Shown piece after piece: positions 22,936-31,941 of a DNA stretch of 64,000 nt. The stretch spans positions 372,001 to 436,000 of the forward strand of contig JAXGYX010000001.1 in the NCBI GenBank assembly GCA_040772065.1. Reading direction: 5' to 3'. The DNA comes from JAXGYX01 sp040772065. GTDB lineage: Bacteria; Bacillota; Clostridia; Saccharofermentanales; Fastidiosipilaceae. A program made the position numbers and the translations under genes. The stretch's first letter is position 1, and each line of letters starts with the position of its first letter. The notes beneath the pieces are model-generated. The model did no database searches. It saw only the letters and a list, made by a program, of their open reading frames with translations, and was not told the origin of the DNA.

Positions 22936-24330
22936 TTGCATCAGTATGACGTGCTTGTGATCGGTGGAGGATTGTCCGGGATATTCGCCTCGTATGAGTT
23001 GGCGAAACAAAGGCCGGACCTGAGAATCGCGCTGTTGGAAGCCGGAGCTTCGATTGCCGCCCGCGCTTGTCCGATCGTCGAGCAAAAGACCCCTAAGTGT
23101 ATCGACTGCCCAACCTGTGACATCATGCGCGGGTTCGGCGGGGCGGGCGCTTTTTCAGACGGGAAATTCAATTTCACAACACAATTTGGTGGCTGGTTAA
23201 ATGAGTTTTTACCGGACGATGAGATCATGGATTTAATTGAATACGTCGACGGCGTCAACCAAATGTTTGGCGCCACCGATGAATTTTACTCGACATATTC
23301 ACCCGCGGCGGACGCCATTCGACGCAAGGCGTTGGCGGCCGACATGCATTTGTTGGACGCGCGCTGTAAACATCTGGGTACCGAACGCAACCGCGAAATC
23401 CTGATTAGACAGTACGATTGGTTGGATGAGCATATCGATCTTCTGTGTAAAACCAAAGTGGAGAGCATTGAGCGTCTACCGAATGGCCGGTACCGACTGA
23501 CAACGGACAAAGGCGACTTTGAGGCCCCCTATTTGATTGCGGGTCCGGGGCGCTCCGGAGCGGAGTGGTTTAGCGAACAGTGCAAGATCTTGGGCATCCC
23601 TTTGATGAACAATCAGGTTGATATCGGTGTGCGGATTGAATTGCCGGCGATCATTTTCAAAGAGGTCACCGACGCCGTCTATGAGGCGAAGATTAAGTAT
23701 CGGACCCGCGGATATGGCGATGTCGTCCGAACATTTTGCATGAACCCCTATGGGTACGTCGTTACCGAGAACACCGACGGCATCATCACAGTGAATGGCC
23801 ATAGCTATACCGATCCGAAATTGCGCAGTGAAAACACGAACTTCGCCCTGTTGGTCAGCAACCGCTTCACCTCGCCGTTTAAGGAACCGTACCGCTATGG
23901 GAAGCACATCGCCTCTCTTTCGAATATGTTGGGCGGTGGCGTCATGGTGCAGCGATTTGGTGATCTGCTGGACGGCAGGCGCAGCACCGAGCGCGGCATC
24001 AGTTCTAGTTTTGTGAAACCGACGCTGGACGCGACTCCGGGCGATTTGAGCCTGGTTCTGCCGAAACGTCATCTGGACAATGTCATCGAGATGATTCACG
24101 CGCTGGATCACCTGACACCCGGCATGGCGAACGCGGATACTCTGCTGTACGGGGTTGAAGTCAAGTTTTACAGCGGTAGAGTAACGCTGACAAGTGAGCT
24201 TGAGACTCCACTCGAGAACTTCTTCGCAGTTGGCGATGGAGCGGGAGTGACACGTGGCCTGTCCCAGGCCGGAGCCAGCGGTGTTTTGGCCGCTCGGTCT
24301 ATTTTGCGTCGCTTGTCGGAAATGAGTTGA
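22936..24330 (+). CDS. FAD-dependent oxidoreductase of the COG2509 type
   Basis: Flavoprotein of about 464 residues. The N-terminal dinucleotide fold reads YDVLVIGGGLSGIFASYEL (GxGxxG) with an acidic strand end (ALLEAG). A cysteine cluster follows at about 60-75 (CPIVEQ...CIDCPTCD), then RGFGGAGAFSDGK, a pattern of COG2509 uncharacterised dehydrogenases. The C-terminal FAD contact is FFAVGDGAGVTRGLSQA. TTG 22936 is preferred because GGAGGAG is about 7 nt upstream; the frame itself is open from 22873. Substrate unknown. It is monocistronic, with a terminator after it. Confidence 0.85.
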   Translation: MHQYDVLVIGGGLSGIFASYELAKQRPDLRIALLEAGASIAARACPIVEQKTPKCIDCPTCDIMRGFGGAGAFSDGKFNFTTQFGGWLNEFLPDDEIMDLIEYVDGVNQMFGATDEFYSTYSPAADAIRRKALAADMHLLDARCKHLGTERNREILIRQYDWLDEHIDLLCKTKVESIERLPNGRYRLTTDKGDFEAPYLIAGPGRSGAEWFSEQCKILGIPLMNNQVDIGVRIELPAIIFKEVTDAVYEAKIKYRTRGYGDVVRTFCMNPYGYVVTENTDGIITVNGHSYTDPKLRSENTNFALLVSNRFTSPFKEPYRYGKHIASLSNMLGGGVMVQRFGDLLDGRRSTERGISSSFVKPTLDATPGDLSLVLPKRHLDNVIEMIHALDHLTPGMANADTLLYGVEVKFYSGRVTLTSELETPLENFFAVGDGAGVTRGLSQAGASGVLAARSILRRLSEMS

Positions 24331-24386
24331 GACTCTCTAAATCCAAATCAATGTGCACAATATGTTCATTTATCGATAATTATGGA

Positions 24387-24423
24387 TGACCGGCGCGAGC
24401 TTTCCCCACGCCGGTCATTTTTT
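24387..24423 (+). terminator. Intrinsic terminator after the flavoprotein gene
   Basis: TGACCGGCG at 24387-24395 pairs with CGCCGGTCA at 24409-24417, followed by six T. It separates the flavoprotein gene from ppdK. The remaining 170 bp before ppdK are A+T-rich promoter-like sequence with two TATAAT strings. Confidence 0.88.
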
Positions 24424-24596
24424 GTGCGTTGATTTTTGTGAAATTCCCCAGGGCTACTCGACGAATTGACTTGAAAGACAATGGGATAATCCATTTTTCG
24501 CTTGTATAATAATATGAAAAACGTTGTTAGATAGGCTATAATTATCCCGAAGTGTAAAATCACTACAGGATTCTATGTTCATCTAAGGAGAGTTAA

Positions 24597-27221
24597 ATGA
24601 AGAAATTTGTTTATCGTTTTCAGGAAGGCGATGCCTCGATGAGAGAACTGCTGGGCGGCAAGGGCGCCAATTTGGCGGAAATGACAGGTCTGGGCCTGCC
24701 GGTCCCACGCGGATTTACGATCAGTACGGAAGCTTGCACTGAGTATTACGAGAACGACCAGGTCGTTTCCGACGTGGTGCTCGAGCAGATCGAGGCGGCG
24801 TTGAAAAAACTGGAAGAAGAGACCGGCAAACAATTTGGCAGTGAGCACAACCCGCTGTTGGTGTCCGTTCGCTCGGGCTCACGCGCATCCATGCCCGGTA
24901 TGATGGACACAGTTTTAAATTTGGGACTGAATGATCAAGTCGTGGAAGGACTGGCGGAGCTGACCGGAAACTCACGTTTCGCATATGACAGCTATCGTCG
25001 TTTTATCACAATGTTCAGTGATGTTGTGATGGAGGTCCCCAAGTCGAAATTTGATAAAGAGTTTGATGCGGTAAAAGAGAGACTCGGAGTGGAAGACGAC
25101 ACCGATGTCTCGGAAGAAGCGATGCGCGAGGTTGTGCAGCGCTTTAAAAATGTTTATCTGGAGGCGAAAGGAACCGCTTTTCCGGAAGATCCCGTTTCAC
25201 AGTTGCGCAGCGCGGTGGAAGCTGTCTTTCGTTCATGGAACACCGAACGAGCGATTGTCTATCGCAGACACAACAATATACCGAGTTCTTGGGGCACCGC
25301 TGTCAACGTGCAGGAGATGGTCTTTGGCAACAGCGGTGAGACGTCGGGCACGGGAGTGGCGTTTAGCAGGAACCCTTCCACAGGTGAGAAAAAGCTATAT
25401 GGCGAGTTCTTGATCAACGCGCAGGGAGAAGACGTGGTGGCGGGTATTCGCACACCTGAGATGATTGATCATCTGCAGGACCGGATGCCGGAGCTGTACA
25501 AGCAGTTTGCCGATATCGCAAAAACACTGGAAACACACTATAAAGATATGCAGGACATGGAGTTCACCATCGAACGAGGTAAGCTATTCATGTTGCAAAC
25601 CCGCAATGGCAAGCGCACGGCGGAAGCCGCGGTCAAGATCGCGGTCGATTTGGTACAAGAAGGTCTGTTGACCAAGGAAGAGGCGCTGTTGCAGATTGAT
25701 CCGGCGCAATTGGATTCGCTGCTTCACCCCACTTTCACTCCGGAAGCGCTGCAAGAGGCGCGGCCCATCGCATCCGGCCTGCCGGCGTCTCCGGGCGCAG
25801 CGAGCGGCGTCGCGCAATTTAATTATGAAGATGCCAAGGCCGCGCATGAGCGCGGTGAGTCGGTTATCCTTTGTCGTTTGGAAACGTCTCCGGAAGACAT
25901 TCAGGGCATGTATGTCTCCAAAGGTATTCTGACCGCCCGTGGCGGCATGACCTCACACGCAGCCGTGGTCGCGCGCGGCATGGGTAAATGCTGTGTGTCG
26001 GGTTGTTCCGATGTCGCGATTGACGCGGACACGAAAACCATGACGACAAAAGATGGCCTGGTGATTCGCGCGGGAGATTATGTTTCCCTGAATGGCTCCA
26101 CTGGTCAGGTCTACGCGGGACAGCTGCCGACACAAGAGGCCACCATTAGTGGCAATTTCGACACGATCATGCACTGGGCGGACGAGACCCGATACATGAA
26201 GGTCCGCGCCAACGCGGATTCGCCGAACGACGCCCGCGAGGCTTTGAAAATGGGAGCGGAGGGCATTGGACTTTGCCGGACCGAACACATGTTTTTCGAT
26301 CTGGAGCGAATCTTTGCCTTCCGCCTGATGATCCTGGCGGACAACGAGGCCAACCGCAGAAATTATCTGAATGAGATTTTGCCATACCAACAAGAAGATT
26401 TTGAGGGCATTTTCCGCGAGCTCAATGGCATGCCGGTTACCATCCGACTGCTGGACCCGCCATTTCATGAGTTTTTGCCACAGGAAATAGAAGAAATCCG
26501 GGAATTGTCAAACGCTTTGGGATACAGTGTGGATGAAACCCGGGCGCGCATTGAGAAATTGCATGAGCTTAACCCGATGCTGGGCGCTCGAGGCTGTCGT
26601 CTGCTGATTTCCTATCCCGAAATCGCCGAGATGCAGACCACCGCGATTGTGCGCGCCGCGCTCAAAGTGCAGGCTGAAGGCGTGAAGGTCCATCCGGAAA
26701 TTATGATTCCTTTGATCAGTGAATTGCGTGAGATCCAAATGTTGCGCGCGGTCATCGCAGCCAAGGCGGACGAGTTGATCGCCGAATCGGGCGAGTCCCT
26801 TGACTACCAGATCGGCACGATGATGGAGATTCCACGTGCCTGTCTGCTGGCGGACGAGATCGCCAGCGAGGCGGACTTTTTCAGCATGGGCACCAACGAT
26901 TTGACTCAGATGGTGTATGGACTGTCGCGCGACGACGCCGGACCGATCTTGGATGTCTATTACGACAAACAGATTTTTGAAGCCGACCCCACCTCCACCA
27001 TCGACGAAAAGGGAGTGGGTCAACTTGTGAAGGCCGCTGTGGCGAACGGTAGGTCCACCAAGGAAAAACTAAAAATCGGTGTGTGCGGCGAACATGGAGG
27101 AGACCCTGTTTCGGTGGATTTCTTCCACCGCACGGGACTGGATTACGTGTCCTGCTCACCATATCGTGTGCCGATCGCCAGATTATCGGCCGCGCAGGCG
27201 CAGATTCGCAATGCGCGCTGA
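24597..27221 (+). CDS. ppdK: Pyruvate, phosphate dikinase
   Basis: Cytoplasmic enzyme of 874 residues, full family length, that interconverts pyruvate, ATP and phosphate with phosphoenolpyruvate, AMP and pyrophosphate. In anaerobes it often runs toward pyruvate as a glycolytic step. Domain order: N-terminal ATP grasp (ELLGGKGANLAEMT, SVRSGSRASMPGMMDT), swivelling phosphohistidine domain with His about 454 (GGMTSHAAVVARG), and C-terminal PEP/pyruvate barrel (GLCRTEHMFF, SMGTNDLTQM, catalytic Cys about 830 in GVCGEHGGDP). ATG 24597 follows AAGGAGAG. Its transcript ends at the hairpin at 27248. No PPDK regulatory protein gene is adjacent. Confidence 0.97.
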   Translation: MKKFVYRFQEGDASMRELLGGKGANLAEMTGLGLPVPRGFTISTEACTEYYENDQVVSDVVLEQIEAALKKLEEETGKQFGSEHNPLLVSVRSGSRASMPGMMDTVLNLGLNDQVVEGLAELTGNSRFAYDSYRRFITMFSDVVMEVPKSKFDKEFDAVKERLGVEDDTDVSEEAMREVVQRFKNVYLEAKGTAFPEDPVSQLRSAVEAVFRSWNTERAIVYRRHNNIPSSWGTAVNVQEMVFGNSGETSGTGVAFSRNPSTGEKKLYGEFLINAQGEDVVAGIRTPEMIDHLQDRMPELYKQFADIAKTLETHYKDMQDMEFTIERGKLFMLQTRNGKRTAEAAVKIAVDLVQEGLLTKEEALLQIDPAQLDSLLHPTFTPEALQEARPIASGLPASPGAASGVAQFNYEDAKAAHERGESVILCRLETSPEDIQGMYVSKGILTARGGMTSHAAVVARGMGKCCVSGCSDVAIDADTKTMTTKDGLVIRAGDYVSLNGSTGQVYAGQLPTQEATISGNFDTIMHWADETRYMKVRANADSPNDAREALKMGAEGIGLCRTEHMFFDLERIFAFRLMILADNEANRRNYLNEILPYQQEDFEGIFRELNGMPVTIRLLDPPFHEFLPQEIEEIRELSNALGYSVDETRARIEKLHELNPMLGARGCRLLISYPEIAEMQTTAIVRAALKVQAEGVKVHPEIMIPLISELREIQMLRAVIAAKADELIAESGESLDYQIGTMMEIPRACLLADEIASEADFFSMGTNDLTQMVYGLSRDDAGPILDVYYDKQIFEADPTSTIDEKGVGQLVKAAVANGRSTKEKLKIGVCGEHGGDPVSVDFFHRTGLDYVSCSPYRVPIARLSAAQAQIRNAR

Positions 27222-27247
27222 CCAACCCTAATAACATACCATCAAAT

Positions 27248-27283
27248 AAAAAATCCGCCTCCGCGCAGAGGTGGATTTTTGTT
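27248..27283 (+). terminator. Intrinsic terminator after ppdK
   Basis: AAAATCCGCCTC and GAGGTGGATTTT form a 12-bp stem (one G-T pair) around a CGCGCA-type loop, with a T run. It could work on both strands because of the flanking A run. Confidence 0.88.
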
Positions 27284-27398
27284 TCACTTAACATATGGCC
27301 AACTACCCGCGTCCGCCGGACGAAGGGCTGTTCAACCCTTCACGTTCAGATGCATGTTGATGGGAGTCATGGAGAATTCACATGAAAACACACGTGCG

Positions 27399-27584
27399 TC
27401 AGCTCCATTCGATGTCAGTGTTGCAGTGAGAACACTGGTGAATGCTGCGAACCGGAATGTAGCTGATCAAAGCATGACATTTCGGGCAGATGTACCCTTT
27501 TGTACGTTCGGATTGAACGGTTCTTGGTTTGCCCGTACTTGCTTTCAAACGTTTCTTCTCGACCATGGTTTCAACAACTAACAT
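27399..27584 (-). CDS. Small zinc-ribbon protein, 61 residues
   Basis: Short basic protein with CPKC near residue 33 and CSHC near 51, a four-cysteine zinc ribbon; the first 30 residues are rich in Lys and Arg. It is judged real because ATG 27584 follows a strong AAGGAGG 4 nt upstream, the cysteine spacing is sensible, and a structured leader lies upstream. No family with known function is recognised. Such ribbons commonly bind nucleic acid or act as small regulators, but that is inference. Confidence 0.65.
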   Translation of the reverse strand: MLVVETMVEKKRLKASTGKPRTVQSERTKGYICPKCHALISYIPVRSIHQCSHCNTDIEWS

Positions 27585-27604
27585 GAGTCCTCCTTTCGCT
27601 CAAA

Positions 27605-27655
27605 GATTGTCATCGGGGTGTTCCCCCAAAAAAACACCGATATACAATCGGTGTT
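27605..27655 (-). promoter_or_regulatory. Attenuator-like leader of the small zinc-ribbon gene
   Basis: On the minus strand AACACCGAT (27655-27647) pairs with ATCGGTGTT (27641-27633), and five more T follow the stem, so the first structure looks like an intrinsic terminator. About 14 nt later AACACCCCGAT (27622-27612) can pair instead with the same ATCGGTGTT, with a 2-nt bulge. The hairpins lie between the divergent promoter region and the AAGGAGG of the small gene. Bases 27656-27890 hold no gene, only A+T-rich divergent promoter sequence. Confidence 0.5.
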
Positions 27656-27935
27656 AATTCCTTAATCATAAATTCTTAAATCAAAGTAAAAGAAGCATGA
27701 ACTTGACTGCCACGTTCAACAACGATTATCAAGGCAGCTGGAATTAGACAATATAACTATCTTAAAGTATAACACAATATACCGTAAAAATCATCTTTGT
27801 GGTAGGATGAAGATAGCAGAAAAAAGGAAGTCTTTTGTTCGAAAAATAGTGCAAAACGCTTAAAAATCGAGTGTTTGTCGCCATTTCTTCACTCAAGTGA
27901 GAGTCGAGGAAATATTCATGCCGGGAGGGCGGATT

Positions 27936-28208
27936 ATGACGAAATTGGTGAAAGTTGAAGTGTGCGCCTGCACACGCTGTTCCATGGTGGGGTCAATGGA
28001 AATCGCTCAGGATATCCTGCTGTTGCAAAGTGAAGTGGATGAGGAGGACAATCTACGTTACAACATAGAGCTGGTCAATATCTCCAGACCTGAACTGACA
28101 AAAGACGATGGGGAAGCCCCGCTGGTCATCGTGAACGGCAAGGAAATTTTTAAGGCCGAGTCGGCAGCCATCATGGAGGAAGTGATTCGTCAATCCCAAC
28201 AGGAGTGA
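27936..28208 (+). CDS. Small cysteine protein (possible thioredoxin-fold), partner of the hydrogenase gene
   Basis: Protein of 90 residues from ATG 27936, with GGGAGG upstream; the frame is open from 27897. After a first strand (KLVKVEVCACTRCSM) two or three closely spaced cysteines appear (CxCxxC). Alternating helices and strands follow, ending in PLVIVNGKEIFKAE, like the last strands of a thioredoxin-type fold. It ends 47 bp before the hydrogenase start and is almost certainly co-transcribed with it. A redox or metal-cluster role with the hydrogenase is inferred from position. I do not recognise the family by name. Confidence 0.7.
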   Translation: MTKLVKVEVCACTRCSMVGSMEIAQDILLLQSEVDEEDNLRYNIELVNISRPELTKDDGEAPLVIVNGKEIFKAESAAIMEEVIRQSQQE

Positions 28209-28255
28209 CCGGCGGAATACATAAGTTTTTTAATCATGTCAGTGAGAGGTGTAGC

Positions 28256-29779
28256 ATGAGACAAAGTATGCAGGGTGTTTTTACAGCGGTGACAAAAATT
28301 CGGCGTCATGTGTTTACGGCCGTGGCGCGATATGCTTATCAGCGCGACCGCGATGTGGACACTTTCCGCGATTTTTACGCGATCCCCTATCAAATCAGCC
28401 CTGGAGAAAAACCACAGTATAGAGACAGTGTGCTGGTCGAGCGGGGGGTCTCCCGGGAACGCGCCCGTCTTGCGGTGGGTATGCCGCTTCGCCCGGTAAA
28501 TGAATATTTAGACCTGGCGACCGGCTTTGATGAGATTGACAAAAGTGAGACGGCGCTCACCGAACCGATTGTGAACGTGATCACCTTCGCCTGTGAGGCC
28601 TGTCCAACGAAAACATACCGTGTGACTTCAAACTGCAGACGCTGCACCGCGCACCCGTGCACCACGGTCTGTCCTAAAAACTGTATCACAATCGAACGAT
28701 CAGGAGCGGTCATTGATGAAGATGTCTGTATCCGATGCGGCCGCTGTATGGCGGCCTGCCCTTACAACGCGATCATCGAGTTTGGGCGTCCCTGCGCCGA
28801 AGCTTGCGGAGCGGACGCGATAGGGAGCGATGAGCTGGGCCGAGCCAAGATTGATTATGACAAATGTGTGTCCTGCGGTCTGTGCATGGCCAACTGTCCA
28901 TTTGGCGCGATTGCGGATAAATCTGAAATTTTTCAGGTGATTAACGCCATCCGGGACGGCACGAAGGTGGTGGCGCAAATCGCCCCGGCTTTTGTCGGTC
29001 AATTTGGTCCGCTGGCGACTCCAAATAAGATCTTCAATGGCATCAAGGCGCTTGGGTTCGCCGACGTTGTCGAGGTCGCGAATGGAGCGGATGTCAGTTC
29101 CATGCATGAGGCAAAGGAGTTTTTAGAGCTGGTTCCGGAAAAACAACCGTTCATGGCGACCAGCTGTTGCCCTGCCTGGGCCAGCTTCGCCAAGAAAGTG
29201 TTGCCGGAAGATTTGAAGGACTATGTCTCCGGCTCGTCGACACCGATGGTGGCGAGCGCCGAATTGATTAAAAAGCAGCACCCGGACGCGAAAGTTGTCT
29301 TCATCGGTCCCTGTGTGGCGAAAAAGGCGGAGAGCATGAGGGAGGATGTCCGTCCTTTCATTGATTTTGTGCTGACCTACGAAGAGTTAATGGGTATGTT
29401 GGTCGCGCGTCAGGTGGAATTGTCCGAAATGTCCGACGAGTTCGAGTCCCCCATGGCGTCAACGACCGGGCGGCGGTACGCCGTCGCGTCCAATGTCTCG
29501 TCCGCGATTGTTTCGTGCATTCAGGAACTTGCGCCCGACAGGGAAGATATAAAGACGGTCAATGCCGATTCTTTGGCGGACTGTAAGAAAATGTTGATTC
29601 TCGCTAAGAATCATAAATATGATGGTCACCTACTTGAAGGAATGGCCTGCCCCGGTGGCTGCATTGGTGGCGCGGGCACGCTTGCTCCTCTCAGGCAGGC
29701 CGCCAAAGCGGTGGAGGATTATGCGCGTCAGTCGCCTTATTCCAACGCGTTACAAAATCCGAATAGCGCTTCTGATTGA
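28256..29779 (+). CDS. [FeFe] hydrogenase, group B type, with N-terminal ferredoxin domains
   Basis: Enzyme of about 507 residues that reduces protons or oxidises hydrogen. The N-terminal half holds Cys-rich 4Fe-4S segments: CEACPTK, CRRCTAHPCTTVCPKNC, CIRCGRCMAACPYN and CVSCGLCMANCPFG. The H-cluster motifs are TSCCPAW (L1, about 305), GPCVAKK (L2, about 360) and EGMACPGGCIGG (L3, about 465). Alanine in TSCCPAW and the overall layout fit group B (Clostridia) enzymes rather than group A, which read TSCCPGW. ATG 28256 has GAGAGGT upstream; an in-frame ATG lies at 28271. The hydE, hydF and hydG maturation genes are not in the window. The electron partner is probably ferredoxin. Confidence 0.93.
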   Translation: MRQSMQGVFTAVTKIRRHVFTAVARYAYQRDRDVDTFRDFYAIPYQISPGEKPQYRDSVLVERGVSRERARLAVGMPLRPVNEYLDLATGFDEIDKSETALTEPIVNVITFACEACPTKTYRVTSNCRRCTAHPCTTVCPKNCITIERSGAVIDEDVCIRCGRCMAACPYNAIIEFGRPCAEACGADAIGSDELGRAKIDYDKCVSCGLCMANCPFGAIADKSEIFQVINAIRDGTKVVAQIAPAFVGQFGPLATPNKIFNGIKALGFADVVEVANGADVSSMHEAKEFLELVPEKQPFMATSCCPAWASFAKKVLPEDLKDYVSGSSTPMVASAELIKKQHPDAKVVFIGPCVAKKAESMREDVRPFIDFVLTYEELMGMLVARQVELSEMSDEFESPMASTTGRRYAVASNVSSAIVSCIQELAPDREDIKTVNADSLADCKKMLILAKNHKYDGHLLEGMACPGGCIGGAGTLAPLRQAAKAVEDYARQSPYSNALQNPNSASD

Positions 29780-29925
29780 ATATGTGATCAGATTACACGG
29801 GATTAATAAACAATATCAGTATCTAAGAGGTATCATAATTCACATTTATAGTGTATAATGAAACCAATCAGTATCTTTTCGGTTCGCACCCGAAAATGAG
29901 TTTAATAGAATTGAGAGGTGATCAA

Positions 29926-30393
29926 ATGAATAAAATTGTATATCAAGATCATGTTTCTTCAATTGGTAATCAAAAGGCCAACATCATCGCATTGATTGTA
30001 TATGTGGCGCCGGTTGTATTGGCTTGGATTCCGTTGGTTCGCTACTTCGCGTGGGCGCTGCCAATTGTCTTTTTCTTTCTGGAAAAGAGCAGTCAATTTG
30101 TTAAGTTTCACGCCATGCAGTCTACTCTGCTGGAGTTGATCGGATCGCTTTTGAGCATTGTGGTTTCGATTATTTCAGCCTCGGTGTCTCGCGCTCTTTA
30201 CAATCCATATCGTATAGGCGTCGGTTTTGGCGCCTTGGGACTGATATCGCTCCTCAGTGTGCTGGTTTCGCTGGCGATTCTTATTTTCTCAATTATCGCG
30301 GTGGTGAAGGCCTATAAATACGAGGCCTATCATCTGCCGGTGATTGGAAAACTGGCGGATAAACTGGTGGAACGGTTCTCCAAAACCTTGTAA
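29926..30393 (+). CDS. DUF4870/Tic20-like membrane protein
   Basis: Membrane protein of 155 residues with about four hydrophobic segments. SSQFVKFHAMQSTLLELIG is the FVRFHAxQS pattern of DUF4870 and Tic20-like proteins. ATG 29926 is chosen over an open frame from 29851 because GAGAGGTG precedes it. It is 22 bp upstream of a lipoprotein gene and probably co-transcribed. TATAAT at 29854-29859 may be its -10. Function unknown; the family is widespread in Bacillota. Confidence 0.78.
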   Translation: MNKIVYQDHVSSIGNQKANIIALIVYVAPVVLAWIPLVRYFAWALPIVFFFLEKSSQFVKFHAMQSTLLELIGSLLSIVVSIISASVSRALYNPYRIGVGFGALGLISLLSVLVSLAILIFSIIAVVKAYKYEAYHLPVIGKLADKLVERFSKTL

Positions 30394-30415
30394 CATTTGA
30401 GAGGGGGTTATGACT

Positions 30416-31237
30416 ATGAAAAGGACTGTTAAAATAATTGTGTCGGCGATTGCGCTGACCTTGGTATTGTCCGCTTGTTCCCCTTTACGAAAATTGCCAT
30501 CTTTACCGGGATTGAATCTCAATGATCCAACAACAAAAGAGACGATCGATTCGGCGGACAACGGTTGGCGCACGGAGGACAGCTCCGAGTCGAAGGCGAC
30601 CCAGGTATCTCAGCCATCAAAAGGTAATGCTGCGGGAGACACCTCGGGGTGGGCTAGTTTTTATGAGCGCTACATGGAGCGGATGTCTGAGGGATCCAAC
30701 GCGCTGATCGAGGCGGCTACCGAGTCCAATCCGATGTTGGGACTGCATTTCCTTTCCTTGATGGAAGGAGACATTGAAATGGCCTTCACCTCAGCCTTTT
30801 TCGCCGCGGACTCTGCTGAAGTCCTACCATTTGTCTTTGGGATGTTTGGTGGATCCAACTTTAAGTACGAGACCAAAGGTGATACTGCGAGAATGAGTTT
30901 TACTAATTCTGAAGAGGAGTCCATGGTCTATACACTGCGCTTCGATGGAAAAAACACCGCCCAGCTGACCAGTGAGCTGAATGGATCAACCAGAACGGTG
31001 ATGGATATTTTCCTGACGGACGAATACGCAGCGAAAAGTGTGTACAATGTCGAGAAGTCGACATTGACCCGAATGGTCGTGCTCACCAATGGAGATGTTT
31101 TTGCGGGCTTTGGTTCAAGCAAGCAGCCACCCGCCTTATATGGCGACCCGGCCGCTCCTTCCCGAGCGGATTTCCTGGAGGGATTAGAGTCGACCATGTC
31201 TTATAAAAACGGAAATTTTGAGAGCAATATCAAATAA
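30416..31237 (+). CDS. Predicted lipoprotein
   Basis: Secreted protein of about 273 residues with a lipoprotein signal: basic start, hydrophobic core and lipobox LSAC with the modified cysteine at about 21. A Ser/Thr/Asp-rich linker (30-75) follows, then a mixed domain ending near NGNFESN. ATG 30416 has GAGGGGG 8 nt upstream; ATG 30410 would be too close. It should be anchored on the outer face of the membrane. No family is recognised. The neighbouring gene at 31342 also encodes a lipoprotein, so they may act together. Confidence 0.78.
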   Translation: MKRTVKIIVSAIALTLVLSACSPLRKLPSLPGLNLNDPTTKETIDSADNGWRTEDSSESKATQVSQPSKGNAAGDTSGWASFYERYMERMSEGSNALIEAATESNPMLGLHFLSLMEGDIEMAFTSAFFAADSAEVLPFVFGMFGGSNFKYETKGDTARMSFTNSEEESMVYTLRFDGKNTAQLTSELNGSTRTVMDIFLTDEYAAKSVYNVEKSTLTRMVVLTNGDVFAGFGSSKQPPALYGDPAAPSRADFLEGLESTMSYKNGNFESNIK

Positions 31238-31341
31238 ATATTTCATGGACGCGGTTGATCGCCTCGGTTACCAAGCATAGTTTTTCAATCATGTTTCGCG
31301 TGCCGATCCGGTCAATCGCTTTGTTTAAAGGAAAAGTGATC

Positions 31342-31794
31342 ATGAAACAAAAAACAAGCGCTCGAGTTTCAATGCTGATTCTTTCCGCGATGTTGTTATT
31401 TTTAGTGGCATGCGGCGCGCCTCTAAAGAAAATGGCGGAAATCGACACCTACAGCTTTGGTGACGATCACATTCCGTCGATTCGAAGGATTGTCGGCACC
31501 AGGCAGGTGACCGGGTTTGAGACGAAAGTCGATGGCAATGGGGATATGTCGCAGATGTATCAATATCGCAGCAGCACCATCTCTGATGATTTGGATCAGT
31601 ATGGCAACTACCTTGTCGGACAGTTGAATTACGTGGTCACCATTGGCGGAGATCTTCAAGAGGAAAGCGGATCGATCCAATTCGCCACGGAATCCGTCGA
31701 TGAGGGGAAAATCATTCTCTTCGATATCGAATGGAGCGCCGGTCAATACAAGTTCACTCTGTTGAAAACGATCGGCACGCTTACCCGATACTGA
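31342..31794 (+). CDS. Predicted small lipoprotein
   Basis: Secreted protein of about 150 residues. A signal with lipobox LVAC places the lipidated cysteine near residue 24; the rest is beta-rich (GNYLVGQLNYVVTIGG, then IILFDIEWSAGQYKF). ATG 31342 is preferred because AAAGGAAA lies upstream; the frame is open from 31255. No family recognised. A strong hairpin about 55 bp downstream ends the transcript. Confidence 0.75.
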   Translation: MKQKTSARVSMLILSAMLLFLVACGAPLKKMAEIDTYSFGDDHIPSIRRIVGTRQVTGFETKVDGNGDMSQMYQYRSSTISDDLDQYGNYLVGQLNYVVTIGGDLQEESGSIQFATESVDEGKIILFDIEWSAGQYKFTLLKTIGTLTRY

Positions 31795-31847
31795 CGGGCG
31801 ACGGACCGCCGCGGCCGATCACGAACAGTGCGAGGCTTTTAGCAAAG

Positions 31848-31881
31848 AGGGGCTGTCTCACTTTTTGAGACAGCCCCTTTC
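31848..31881. terminator. Perfect 13-bp hairpin between convergent units
   Basis: AGGGGCTGTCTCA at 31848-31860 pairs perfectly with TGAGACAGCCCCT at 31866-31878 around a CTTTT loop. It lies between the lipoprotein gene and iolE, which converge. The T run is short on both strands (TTT and CTTTGC), yet the stem is long enough to stop transcription. Confidence 0.75.
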
Positions 31882-31941
31882 CCGATTCGAGATAGTCAGT
31901 CAGCGACTCTTTGCCGTGAGTTTGATGGTTCAATCAGATTC

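Noticed and set aside
23476..24111. Minus-strand open frame opposite the flavoprotein gene
   Set aside because: Shadow of the conserved flavoprotein; no ribosome site and no conserved motif.
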